From: Siphonodentalium dalli
Taxonomy: Eukaryota > Mollusca > Scaphopoda > Gadilida > Siphonodentaliidae
Reading direction: 5' to 3'
NCBI GenBank assembly: GCA_032622095.1
Contig: CP136064.1
Span: 137,409,954 to 137,473,953, forward strand
Length of the DNA: 64,000 bases
Position 1 is the stretch's first letter. Every line of letters starts with the position of its first letter. The notes under the pieces are model-generated. The model saw only the letters and a list, made by a program, of their open reading frames with translations, was not told where the DNA came from and searched no databases. Below are positions 1 to 9,834 of this stretch, piece by piece. A program made the position numbers and the translations under genes.

Positions 1-940
1 AAGTAGTGTCTCTTAAAAAGTCTTGGACAGCTTTGAAAATGGCCTCATTTTCATTGTTCTTTAGGTCAGGGTCTCCAAATAGCAAAATTACCGAATAAAT
101 GTTGAAGGGCAAGAGTTTATTGTATAGACTTATTCTGGCATAAAAATGAACAGGACATTCCAAAAAAAAATGAAAAGCATTCTCTTCATGATATCCGCAT
201 ATGCATGCTTTAGTATCAGCGATATAATTTAGCTTTTTATCAGCTTGTAAGTTGCTACATTGATTTCTCAGTCTGCAGTGAGAAATATTTAGTAAACGTT
301 TACCAACATTGAAGTATGTTGGCGGTTTGATTGGTTTCCGTTTGATTGATTCCTTAAAGATGTCTTTTCCAAGAGCGTTCCATTTGTTAATGCAAGTAGG
401 AAAGAAGGTCACGTCAGTTCTCTTACTTCCCGTTTTTGGTGGGACAAAGTCGGATGAGTTACGTAGGTTTTTGTCACACCTTTCGCGGAATGTGGGTGGG
501 AGGAGTTCAACGAGATAGTTGGGGGCCTTTTTTTTAACAATATTATGGAATATCGTCATTCGTCTGGTGTATCGTCGATTTTCTAGATTCTCCCATCCAA
601 GTTCGAAAAGAAGCCTATCATTCGGAACAGATCGAGTACACCCTGTGACTATTCTGGCTGCCTCGAATTGAATATCATCCAATTGTTTTAGCAAGTAAGC
701 AGGTGCCCCGAACCAGACAGTGCTACCATACTCCATTAGAGAGCGTACATATGATAAATATAAAGTTTCAAGTGTTTCACGATTGAGTGTATGTTTGAGT
801 TTTCGAATCTGAGACAATCTGGCATAAGCCTTCTGACATATAGCATCTATATGTGTGTTCCAAGTGAGATCGTCATCAATTTCCAGACCTAAATATTTGT
901 GTGATTTATGTTGCTTGTAATATAAACCGGGGTCTGGGAA
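1..940 (-). mobile_element. LINE ORF2 C-terminal part (CR1/Jockey-like), uninterrupted
   Basis: Read on the minus strand, about 313 codons run without a stop from position 940 to the left window edge. There is no initiator Met because the copy is 5'-truncated near 940, where a stop (TGA, 941-943) lies upstream. The start holds the RT thumb motif HKYLGLEIDDDLTWN, followed by the usual LYLSYVRSLMEYGSTVWF segment. Near the C-terminus is a zinc-knuckle-like CICGYHEENAFHFFLEC. This order (post-YADD thumb, helical linker, CxC..H..C) is that of CR1/L2/Jockey-type ORF2 proteins. The polymerase core and endonuclease are absent. The open frame suggests a younger insertion than the other LINEs here. The 3' end lies outside the window. 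Confidence 0.8.
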
Positions 941-1320
941 TCATTTATTTGGGACTTTAATCTTCTATTTATAAAAGTTCATTAAACAGAGTTTGAATTG
1001 TCCGATATTAACAAAATCGGAGATTTTAACAGATAGGAGAAATTAACTACATGTAATATACCAAACTCCAATCACATCGTAGTTTTCATAGCGGAGAAAA
1101 ACTCCGATCAAATCAGATCAAATCTGATGGGAGTTTTCACATCGTAGTTTTCATATCGGAGAAAAACGTTTTGTTGTGTTCAATCGGAATTTTCATCGGA
1201 GTTCTTGACCGGAGAAAAACTCCGATTTGAGAAATTCCGATGATCGGAGAGCGAAGTTTCCGATTAAAACTCCGATTAAAAACTCCGATCTCCGGTGGAA
1301 ATTTCGATCTAATTGGACAC
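941..1320. repeat. Cluster of CGGAG/CTCCG palindromic repeats
   Basis: From about 1080 to 1312 the words CGGAGAAAAACTCCGAT, AACTCCGATTAAAACTCCG and TCATCGGAGTTCT recur in both orientations, so many short hairpins can form. The unit TTTTCATATCGGAGAAAAAC occurs at least twice. Positions 941-1080 hold AT-rich sequence without recognisable features. No gene is seen. Confidence 0.5.
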
Positions 1321-1329
1321 GCTCCCTTA

Positions 1330-1516
1330 TCAGGATACGTAACCTGATATACCAGGATAAGTAAGCTGATATATCAGGATAATAACCTGGAACCGTCACC
1401 TCCTCTTCAGTTAGTATCCTGATATATCAGGTTACATAACCTGATATTTCAGGTTATTATCCTGATATATCAGGTTACGGATCCTGATATGTCAGGTTAT
1501 TATCCTGATATATAGG
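1330..1516. repeat. Palindromic minisatellite, left block (CCTGATATATCAGG units)
   Basis: About nine imperfect copies of a ~17-20 bp unit built on the palindrome CCTGATATATCAGG alternate with TTAT/TTAC spacers. The block is divided near 1389-1420 by a unique segment (GGAACCGTCACCTCC...) that recurs inverted at 3043-3074. Confidence 0.75.
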
Positions 1517-1659
1517 TGTCGGAAGCTGAGTGTGGCACTGGGTGTGGGCACCAAAACACATAGAAACACTATCTAGTTGAGAACATTCACCCAAAAAATT
1601 GGAGGGACCACGAAGAGCGTTTCTGACTTTGAATAGGTTTTTGGAAAGACAATTGGTAG

Positions 1660-2330
1660 CCAGAAACCAGTTCGTTGTTTTCTTAATTACTATCAGACTG
1701 ATGGTGGTAGAGGTGGACAATTTGGGTTCTGATCGATCTGCAGATTCTCTACCAAACCCTACTCCAAATCACTTATGACCCCCGGGGAGGTACCAATATA
1801 AGAGATTTAGAAAGCAGTTTGTTGTTGTCGCATTATAAACTCTCAATCTGTCCATTGGAGGGGTGGACAATTTGGGCTCTTGTCGATCCGCAGAATATCT
1901 ACTCGATCCCACTTCATATCACTTATGACCCCCGGGAGGCACCGATATGGGAGCATTTCGAATAGGTTTATGTAAATGCGAATAGGTTTCTGGAGCGCGA
2001 ACTGTGTGTCAGAAACCAGCTAGTTGTTGTCACATAACTCTAAATCTGTCCGTGGGAGGGGGTGCATGATTTGGGCTCGGGACCATTTGCTACTCACCTA
2101 CACGAACCCCACGTCAAATGACTTTTACCCCACGGAGATGGATAGGGAGGGAATGATTTCGAATAGGATTCTGAATAGTGCGCCAGAAACCAATTCGCAA
2201 ATTATCGTAATGGCTGTCGTTATGTCGGCCGGGGGAGGTGCACGACGCGTTTGCTATTCCATTTGTGCTCAAGTATATATACTTTCCGGGGGGATCCGAC
2301 GAGTGGAATGGAAGAGAGGGGAGGTTCCGA
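1660..2330. repeat. Degenerate tandem repeat, ~145-200 bp period, about four copies
   Basis: Copies begin near 1660, 1805, 2005 and 2180. Shared words include CAGAAACCAGTTCGTTGTT, GGTGGACAATTTGGG, CACTTATGACCCCCGGG and TTTCGAATAGGTTT. The phrase GTGTGGCACTGGGTGTGGGC occurs at both sides (about 1531 and 2339), as a direct repeat enclosing the array. Frames in this stretch differ between copies and look non-coding. Confidence 0.6.
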
Positions 2331-2499
2331 AAGTTGAATGTGGCACTGGGTGTGGGCACAACAAAGCTCCCAAAATAGAGCTGCACTAAATCACGCACGT
2401 CCGCCATTCTCATGAGCTCTTGGAATGCTTTATTAACTCAATCATGAATTAACATGAAATTAGAGATGAATGTGAACATATATACACTATTTACAACAT

Positions 2500-2670
2500 A
2501 GTCATCGTCATAATCTCGTCATCACTATAATCGTCAACTGTATTATGCTAATCTTCATTGCCATCAGCGTCATCATCATCATAATCCACATCATCATCAG
2601 CATCATCATCTTCACATCGTAATCATAATCATCATCTTCGTTGTCATCACCACCGTCATGTCATCACCAC
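2500..2670. repeat. CAT/ATC-rich trinucleotide microsatellite
   Basis: Interrupted runs of CATCAT, ATCATC and CATAATC fill this stretch. It lies inside the inverted-repeat-flanked element, next to its right arm. Confidence 0.75.
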
Positions 2671-2742
2671 CGCGAAATGACTGTGACTAACCAACCAATG
2701 GCCAGTCTCCGTCATTGAGACGACACTCTGGGTTGGTCGAGA

Positions 2743-3056
2743 CGTAACCTGATATATGATGATAATAACCTGATACACCAGGATACGTAACCTGATAATT
2801 ATATCATGATAAGTAACCTGATATATCAGGAAAAGTAACCTGATATATCAGGATAATAACCTGATATATGAGGACAATAACTTGATATATCAGGATGAGT
2901 AACCTGATATATGAGGATTATAGCCTGTTATATCATGATACGTAACCTGATATATCAGGATAATAACCTGATATATCCGGATACTCAACATGATATATGT
3001 GGATAATAACCTGATATATAAGGATACCTAACCTGATATATTAGGATACTAACTGA
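2743..3056. repeat. Palindromic minisatellite, right block (CCTGATATATCAGG units)
   Basis: Roughly 16 units of about 19 bp, each CCTGATATATCAGGATA followed by ATAA or CGTAA, with scattered substitutions. Most units are individually palindromic. This block is in inverted orientation to the block at 1420-1516. Confidence 0.75.
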
Positions 3057-3074
3057 AGAGGAGGTGGCGGTTCC

Positions 3075-4025
3075 AGGCAGCCGTACCTTTCTTACCAAAT
3101 TGGATGCAAATAGAGTTATTTGTGAATTCTTGTAAATTTATAATGCTTTCTAAGACATTTATCTACTCAGATATCTTAGAATGTCCACTGTGAATCTACC
3201 ACAACAGTTCAATCTTTAAAAATCTATTTACTCAAAATCATAAAAGTGCAATTATATATATAGGACAGGTTGGAACTCAGGTTGCGACATTTTAAAATAT
3301 GCATGATATAAATTTATGATTGTTTCTAAATAAACAGCCCATTGCATCGTACAATCTGTTTTGGCTATTTATTTCATCAAATAGTCACTTGGGGAATCTC
3401 GGGGCATAAAAGGTATATTTTCCCAAAGGTGTAATCAACAGAACACGTGATAGTGAGGCTACAGTGAACTCGTGTTACAAAAAACATATATATGCGTGGG
3501 AATGTATCGTGTTGATTTTGGTTGGCTTAAAAAGTAATATGAATGTATCCATATATTAAGAAAGGGTCGAATTCGTAGCAAATATCAAGATAACAATGAC
3601 TGAGTTGCAACAATCCTATCGAAATTGGATCTAGGTATGCAGTTGGAATCTGGCGTACGTTTCCATAACACTTGGAATTCGGCGTATGAAAATTCGTTAG
3701 GGGATTATCGTTCTTCGTCGACCCGGTAAAATCGCGCGATGGCAGCGAACGCGCGGCTATAAATATGAATACCAACACGTGGAATTGAAAAAAAATAGTT
3801 TGGGCGAATTGTTTCATCTTTCGGATGGAATGTGATTGCTAGGGAATTGATGATGTATGTTGTAGTTATTTAAGCAATCTGATCGCAGAATGTCGAAGCT
3901 CCTACACAACGCATGCCGGCATCATAAGAAAATCGTGTGTTTTGTTACTATTAGCCAACTTAATGCTATTAATCCCAGTTAGCACTGTTTGTGTTGGCAC
4001 GGTGCCAGTGATATAGAAACACAGC
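3075..4025. other. AT-rich spacer, nothing recognised
   Basis: No open frame with recognisable content, no tandem structure and no repeat termini are evident. A short open frame on the minus strand (3527-3817) has no familiar motif and is probably chance. Confidence 0.5.
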
Positions 4026-4029
4026 GATG

Positions 4030-6495
4030 CCGTGTCTATGAGGTGCATCTGCTCGTGTAAAGACACTATCGGTTTGCTAGCGGTTAACCCTTGGCGATTT
4101 AATTTGACCTCAATAATGTAAAGACAATATCGGATTCCTAGCAGTTAACCTTTGGCGGGTGATGTTGATTTAATACGAAATTGATCCCACATTTATAGTT
4201 TAACTGAATTATGACCAAATGTGCAGATTCTACCCATAACTTATGGTCATTCGTAGTATAGGCTCCAATTATGTATACGAAATGATACGACAGCCTTACA
4301 TGTGTAATGACCTTATCGGTTTTCTGGCGGTTAACCCTTGGCGGTGATGTAGAATGTATGCGAAATTGGTCCAAATTTGAGAATATGACCTGAATTATGG
4401 CCAACTGACCAGATTACACACACAACTGATGGCACGCCATGCTACAAGATCCAATTATGTATACAAAAATGTACGACAACCGTCCGTGTGTAAAGACAAT
4501 ATCGGGTTCCTAGAAGTTAACCCTTGGCGGTGATGTAGAATGTATGCGAAATTGGTCCAAATTTGAGAATATGACCTGAATTATGGCCAACTGACCAGAT
4601 TACACACACAACTGATGGCACGCCATGCTACAAGATCCAATTATGTATACAAAAATGTACGACAACCGTCCGTGTGTAAAGACAATATCGGGTTCCTAGA
4701 AGTTAGCCCTTGGTGGGTGATGTCGATTTTATGCGAAATTGGTCAGAATTTGATAATTGTATCTCAATTATGGCCGAATAAGCAGATACTACCCACATCT
4801 GATGGCACGCCATGTTATAGGATCCAATTATGTATACAAAAAGGTACGACAGCCCTCCGTGTGAACAGACAATATCGGTTTCCTAGCAGTTAACCCTGGG
4901 CGGGTGATGTAGATTTTATGCGAAATTGGTCCAAATTTAAGAATTTTATCTGAATTATGGCAGAATGAGCAGATTTTACCCACATCTGATGGCACGTCAT
5001 GCTATATGATCCAGTACGTATACAAAAAGGTACGACAGCTCTCCATGTGTAAAGACACTATTGGTTTGCTAGCGGTTAACCCTTGGCGATTTAATTTGAG
5101 AATATGACTTCAATAATCTAAAGACAATATCGGGTTTCTAGAAGTTAACCCTTGGCGGGTGATGTCGATTTAATTCGAAATTGATCCCACATTTATAGTT
5201 TAACTGAATTATGTCCAAATGTGCAGATTCTACCCATAAATGATGGTAATTCGTAGTATAGGCTCCAATTATGTATACGAAATGATACGACAGCCTTACA
5301 TGTGTAATGACCTTATCGGTTTTCTGGCGGTTAACCCTTGGCGGGTGATGTAGATTGTATGCGAAATTGGTCCAAATATTATCTTAATTATGGCCGAATT
5401 AGCAGATACTACCCACATATGATGGTACGTTATGCTATATGATCCAATTATGTATACAAAAAGGTACGACAGCCGTCCATGTGAAAAGACAATATCGGTT
5501 TCCTAGCAGTTAACCCTGTGCGGGTGATGTAGATTTTATGCGAAATTGGTCCAAATTTGATAATTTTATCTGAATTATGGCAAAATGAGCAGATTCTACC
5601 CGCATATGATTGCACGTCATGCTATAGGATCACATTACGTATACAAAAAGGTACGACAGCCCCCCGTGTGTAAAGACACTATCGGTTTGCTAGCGGTTAA
5701 CCCTTGGCGATTTAATTTGACCTCAATAATGTAAAGACAATATCGGGTTCCTAGCAGTTAACCTTTGGCGGGTGATGTTGATTTAATACGAAATGATACG
5801 ACAGCCTTACATGTGTAATGACCTTATCTGTTTTCTTGCGGTTAACCCTTGGCGGATGATGTAGATTTTATGCGAAATTGGTCAAAATTTTAGAATTTGA
5901 CCTCAATTATGGCCAACTGAGCAGATTCTAACCATAACCGATGACAAGTCATAGTATAGAATCCAATTATGTATACGAACAGACACGACAGCCCTACATG
6001 TGTAATGACCATATCGTTTTGCTAGCGGTTAACCCTTGGCGTGTTATATAAATTTTATGCGAAATTGATCCAAATTTGAGAATTTGACCTGAATTATGGC
6101 CAACTGATCAGATTCCACCCACAACTGATGGCACGTCATGCTACAGGTCCAATTATGTATACAACAACGTACGACAGCCCTGCATGTGCAAATCCACTAT
6201 CGGTTTGGTAGCGCTTATAACACATAGCGATTAATTTTAATTTTATGCGAAATTGGTCCCACTTTATAGTTTTATCTGAATTATGTCCATGTGTGCAGAT
6301 TCTACCCATAACTGATGACAAGCCATAATATAGGATCCAATTATGTATGCGAAAGGGTACGACAGCCGTCCATGTGTAATGACCAATTCGGTTTGCTAGT
6401 GGTTAACCCTTGGCGGGTGATATAGATTTTATACGAAATTTGTCCAAATTTGAGAATTTGACCTGAATTATGGCTAACTGAGCATGGCGTGCATT
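4030..6495 (+). repeat. ~186-bp satellite array, left arm (about 16 units)
   Basis: Head-to-tail units carry the markers GTAAAGACAATATCGG, GCGGTTAACCCTTGGCGGG, TTTTATGCGAAATTGGTCC, GAATTATGGCC, CAGATTCTACCCA and CAATTATGTATACAAAAAGG in fixed order. Two adjacent copies near 4491 and 4677 are 186 bp apart and almost identical. A shortened unit of about 60 bp, in which GGCGATTTAATTTGACCTCAA joins straight to the next TAAAGACAATATCGG, recurs near 4085, 5085 and 5695, which indicates a higher-order repeat. The open frames in this array are repeats of the satellite and are not genes. Confidence 0.85.
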
Positions 6496-6513
6496 CAGTT
6501 TTGTATGGAATCA

Positions 6514-6556
6514 TATTAGGGCCACTTGCTAATGGCGCTTTCGGCGCACTTTTTGT
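6514..6556 (+). repeat. Left copy of a 43-bp perfect inverted repeat
   Basis: The sequence starting TATTAGGGCCACTTGC is matched base for base by the reverse complement of 7875-7917. It marks the border between the satellite arm and a GC-rich inner zone. Confidence 0.85.
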
Positions 6557-6806
6557 CGCTTTCGGCGCTTTCGCCGCGCGCGACAAAATGTGCGCCATTA
6601 GCGTTGTTTCGGCGCGCGCTGAAAGCGACAAAATATGCGCCGTTACGGCGCACTTTTTGTCGCTTTCGGCGCTTTCGGCGCACCGCGCCGAAAGCGACAA
6701 AATATGCGCCATTAGTGCATTCGGCACGATGCGCCATTAGTGCATTCGGCGCGGTGCGCCATTAGCGCGGTGCACCGAAAGCGACAAAATATGCGCCATT
6801 AGCGCA
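6540..6806. repeat. GC-rich GGCGC/TTTCGGCGC short-repeat zone, left
   Basis: Dense interleaved words such as GGCGCTTTCGGCGCAC, GCGACAAAATATGCGCCATT and AGTGCATTCGGC form many local hairpins. Composition is sharply GC- and CpG-richer than the surroundings. Overlapping open frames on both strands (all alanine/arginine/serine-rich) are compositional artefacts. Confidence 0.7.
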
Positions 6807-6850
6807 TGTACAATTAAGTATGTGATCACCCCAGCAGGGGTGCCGGAAGA
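6807..6850 (+). repeat. Left copy of a 44-bp perfect inverted repeat
   Basis: The segment from TGTACAATTAAGTATG to GGTGCCGGAAGA matches the reverse complement of 7675-7718 at all 44 positions. It includes CAGGGGTGCCGGAAG, the same terminus as the small hAT-like element inside the loop. Confidence 0.85.
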
Positions 6851-7278
6851 GGTGATCGCACGGTCCCCATGCCACCAAGATACAACAATATTTCTTCAAA
6901 ATACACGTAAATTATCACAATCGATGCATTTGTACAAAATAATGAAAACCACTACCAACTACATGTATGGTATCAATTTTCTCAAAACTTTTTATTTGTT
7001 CAACAAAATATGTCCGTATTATTACCAAAGTACCACTAGATTTTAGAGTTATCCATCTTCATCCGCAAATTGTCCAGTAACTTAGGACCGTCTGATCGGA
7101 TTGAGTACCTTTAACTGCCCACAAAGGATGGACCAGGACCACACGGCCACAATAATTTTAAATCTGAATAATGACAAATTATAGCATTTAGAGGTTTATC
7201 TACAGCAAATTTCAGCCCTCCCTTTTAAAATTGATACATAGGCCTATACATTGTACATATGGCCATTTCCGATCTGCA
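6851..7278. other. Loop of the foldback, left part
   Basis: Mostly unique AT-rich sequence between the inner inverted repeats. No gene recognised; open frames of 60-75 codons carry no motifs. Confidence 0.45.
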
Positions 7279-7286
7279 CTGCGGTG

Positions 7287-7690
7287 CAGGGGCGCCGGAA
7301 GCATCCAAGGGCAGGGGGGGGGGGGCAGAGCCTACAAAAAGGGCACTTTTCTGCAAAAAAGGGTATTTTCTGCAAAAAAGGCATTTTCTCCGCAAACTCG
7401 GAAAAATAACCATAAATTCATTGTGGCAAAAATCCCAATTTTAAAGGTATTTGTCGGTTTTTATGGCCGTTTTGTGATAAAATTGACAAAAAATTAATAT
7501 TCCTTGTGAAATTGGTGGTATTTGGACCAAAAAAGTCACATTTTGCTATAAAAACACGAGATTAAACACACAAAAAGCATTTTCTGTCTCCAGAAAAAGG
7601 GCAAGTCCTAGGCCCCGCTCGCCTCCCCCCCCCCTTGGTCAAAGGCAGGGGGTCAGCTGCCCCCTCTGCCCCCCTCTTCCGGCACCCCTG
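7287..7690 (+). mobile_element. Probable hAT-like MITE
   Basis: The element begins CAGGGGCGCCGGAAG and ends CTTCCGGCACCCCTG, giving 15-bp terminal inverted repeats with one mismatch. The flanking octamers CTGCGGTG (7279-7286) and CTGGGGTG (7691-7698) match at 7 of 8 positions, as expected for an 8-bp hAT target duplication. CAG at the tip with a G-rich start is the usual hAT terminus. The interior has poly-G/poly-C tracts just inside both ends and repeats of AAAAAGGGCATTTTCTGCAA type; it has no coding capacity. Because the same terminus also occurs at 6835-6849, the right end is shared with the larger inverted repeat, which leaves some doubt about the borders. Confidence 0.55.
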
Positions 7691-7718
7691 CTGGGGTGAT
7701 CACATACTTAATTGTACA
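7675..7718 (-). repeat. Right copy of the 44-bp perfect inverted repeat
   Basis: Reverse complement of 6807-6850 without mismatch. The two copies enclose a loop of about 0.8 kb. Confidence 0.85.
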
Positions 7719-7917
7719 TGGCGCTAATGGCGCATATTTTATCGCTTTCGGCGCACCGCGCTAATGGCACACCGCGCCGAATGCACTAATGGCGCACCGC
7801 GCCGAATGCAATAATGGCGAATATTTTGTCGCTTTCGGCGCTTTCGGCGCGCGCCGAAACAACGCACCTTTTGCACAAAAAGTGCGCCGAAAGCGCCATT
7901 AGCAAGTGGCCCTAATA
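7719..7917. repeat. GC-rich short-repeat zone and right copy of the 43-bp inverted repeat
   Basis: GGCGCACCGCGCCGAATGC-type words mirror the zone at 6540-6806 but the zone is shorter (about 155 bp against 265 bp). The perfect 43-bp inverted repeat partner of 6514-6556 is at 7875-7917. Confidence 0.75.
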
Positions 7918-7924
7918 GGATTCC

Positions 7925-9832
7925 ATAGTTTTGTGTAGAATCTGCTCATTAGGTCATAACTCAGGTCAAATTTGGACCCATTTCGCATAAAATTTACATC
8001 ACCCGCCAAGAGTTAACAGCTTGCAAACCGATACATAATTGGACCCTATACTATGAATTCTCATTAGTTATTCGCAGAATCTCCCCAGATGGCCATAATT
8101 CAGATAAAACTATAAATGAGGGATTTCGCATAAAATCAAAATAAATCGCTATTGTTTTATAACCGCTAACAAATCGATAGTGTCTTTACATATGGAGGGC
8201 TGTCGTACCTTTTAGTATACATAATTGGATACTATATTACGGCATGCTATCAGTTGTGGGTAGAATATACTCAGTTGGCCATGATTCAGGCGAACTTTTC
8301 AAATTTGGATAAATTTTGCCTAAATTCTACATCACCCGCCAAGCATTAACCGCTAGCAAACCGATATGGTCATTACACATGGATGGCTGTCGTACTTTTT
8401 CGTATACAAAATTGGATCCTATACTATGACTTGTCATAAGTTATGGGTAGAATCTGCCCATTTGGCCATAATTCAGGTCAAATTGTCTAATTTGAAAAAA
8501 ATAGCATTAAATCGACATCTCCCATAAGGGTTAACTGCTAGGAAGCCGATATTGTTCGTACATTTTTGTGCGTATAATCGGATCCTATAGCATGGCGTGC
8601 CATCAGAAACTGTTGTCGGTAGAATCTGCTCATTCGGCCATAATTCAGATTAAATTAACAGATTTGGACCAAATTCAGACCTGACCTGAATTATGGCCAA
8701 ATTTTTCCAAATTTGAGAATTTGATCTGAACTATGGCCGAATGAGAAAATTATACCGACAACTAATGGCACGTCATGCTATAGAATCCAATTATGTATAC
8801 AAAAAAATACGAAGCCCCCCGTGTGTAAAGACAACATCGGTTTCCTAGCAGTTAACCCTCGGCGGGTGATGTAGACTTTATTTGAAATTTGAAAAATTGA
8901 GCCGAATTATGACCCACAAATCATGACAGGTCATGCTCATATAATATAATGGCTATAATTCAGGTCAAATTCTCAAATTTGGACAGATTTCGCATAAAAT
9001 CTACATCACCCGCCAAGGCTTAATAGCTTTCAACTCGATATGATATTTTAATACCCATCGAGGGATGTCTTCGTATACATAATTGGATCCCATACTATCA
9101 GCTGTCATCAGTTATGCGCAGTATCTCCCCAAATAGCCATAATTCAGATAAAACTATAAATTTGGGACCAATTTCGCTCAAAATCAAAGTAAATCACTAA
9201 TGGTTAACCGCTACCAAACGGATAGAGTCTTTACGCATGGAGGGTTGTCGTACCTTTTTGTGTACATTATTGGATTCTATAGCATGACGTGCCATCAGTT
9301 GTGGATAGAATATGCTCAGTTGGCCATAATTGAGGTCAAATTTTCAAATGTGGACCAATTTCGCATAAATTCTACATCACCCGCCAATGTTTAACAGCTT
9401 GCAAACCCAAATGATCTTTACCCATCGGTGGCTGTCGTACCTTTTCGTATACAGAATGGGATCCTATATTCTGACTTGTCATCAGCTATGGGTAGAATCT
9501 GCCTAGTTGGATATAATTCAGATCAAATTCTCTAATTTGAATCAATTTCTCATAAAATCTGCACCACCACCAAGGGTTAACTGCTAGGAAACCGACATTG
9601 TCTTTACATATGGAGGGCTGTCGTACCTTTTTGAATATATAATTGGATCATATACCATGATTTGTCATGAGTTAAGGGTAGAATCTGCCCAGATGTCCAT
9701 TAATCAGATAAAATTATAAATGTGGGACCAATTTCGCATAAAATCAAAATAAATCGCTAAAGGTTAACCCCTAGCAAACCGATAGTGTCTTTACACATGG
9801 GGGGGGGGGGGGGGCTGTCGTACCTTTTTGTA
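7925..9832 (-). repeat. ~186-bp satellite array, right arm (inverted)
   Basis: About ten to eleven units of the same satellite as 4030-6495, now reverse-complemented (for example ACATCACCCGCCAAG, GACCAATTTCGCATAAA, GGGCTGTCGTACCTTTTTG). One unit, about 8680-8935, is back in the forward orientation. The array ends at 9832 after a run of 16 G (9799-9814). Confidence 0.85.
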
Positions 9833-9834
9833 AC

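Larger units (their letters stand above)
1389..3074. mobile_element. Inverted-repeat-flanked element with palindromic minisatellite arms
   Basis: The segment starting GGAACCGTCACCTCCTCTTC at 1389 returns as its reverse complement ending at 3074, with about 31 of the first 32 positions matching. Both ends then run inward into arrays of CCTGATATATCAGG units (1420-1516 and 2743-3042). The interior of about 1.2 kb holds a degenerate tandem repeat and a CAT/ATC microsatellite. No transposase frame is visible and no clear target duplication was found. A non-autonomous foldback-type element is the simplest reading; a locally inverted minisatellite is the alternative. Confidence 0.5.

Noticed and set aside
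6489-6765. Overlapping open frames of 70-130 codons on both strands in the GC-rich zone
   Set aside because: All are Ala/Arg/Ser/Phe repeats from GGCGCTTTCGGCGC words in a non-coding inverted repeat; no domain, and the same region is open in several frames.
4030-9832. CRISPR-like array
   Set aside because: The units are 186-bp satellites repeated along their whole length without unique spacers, in an animal genome.
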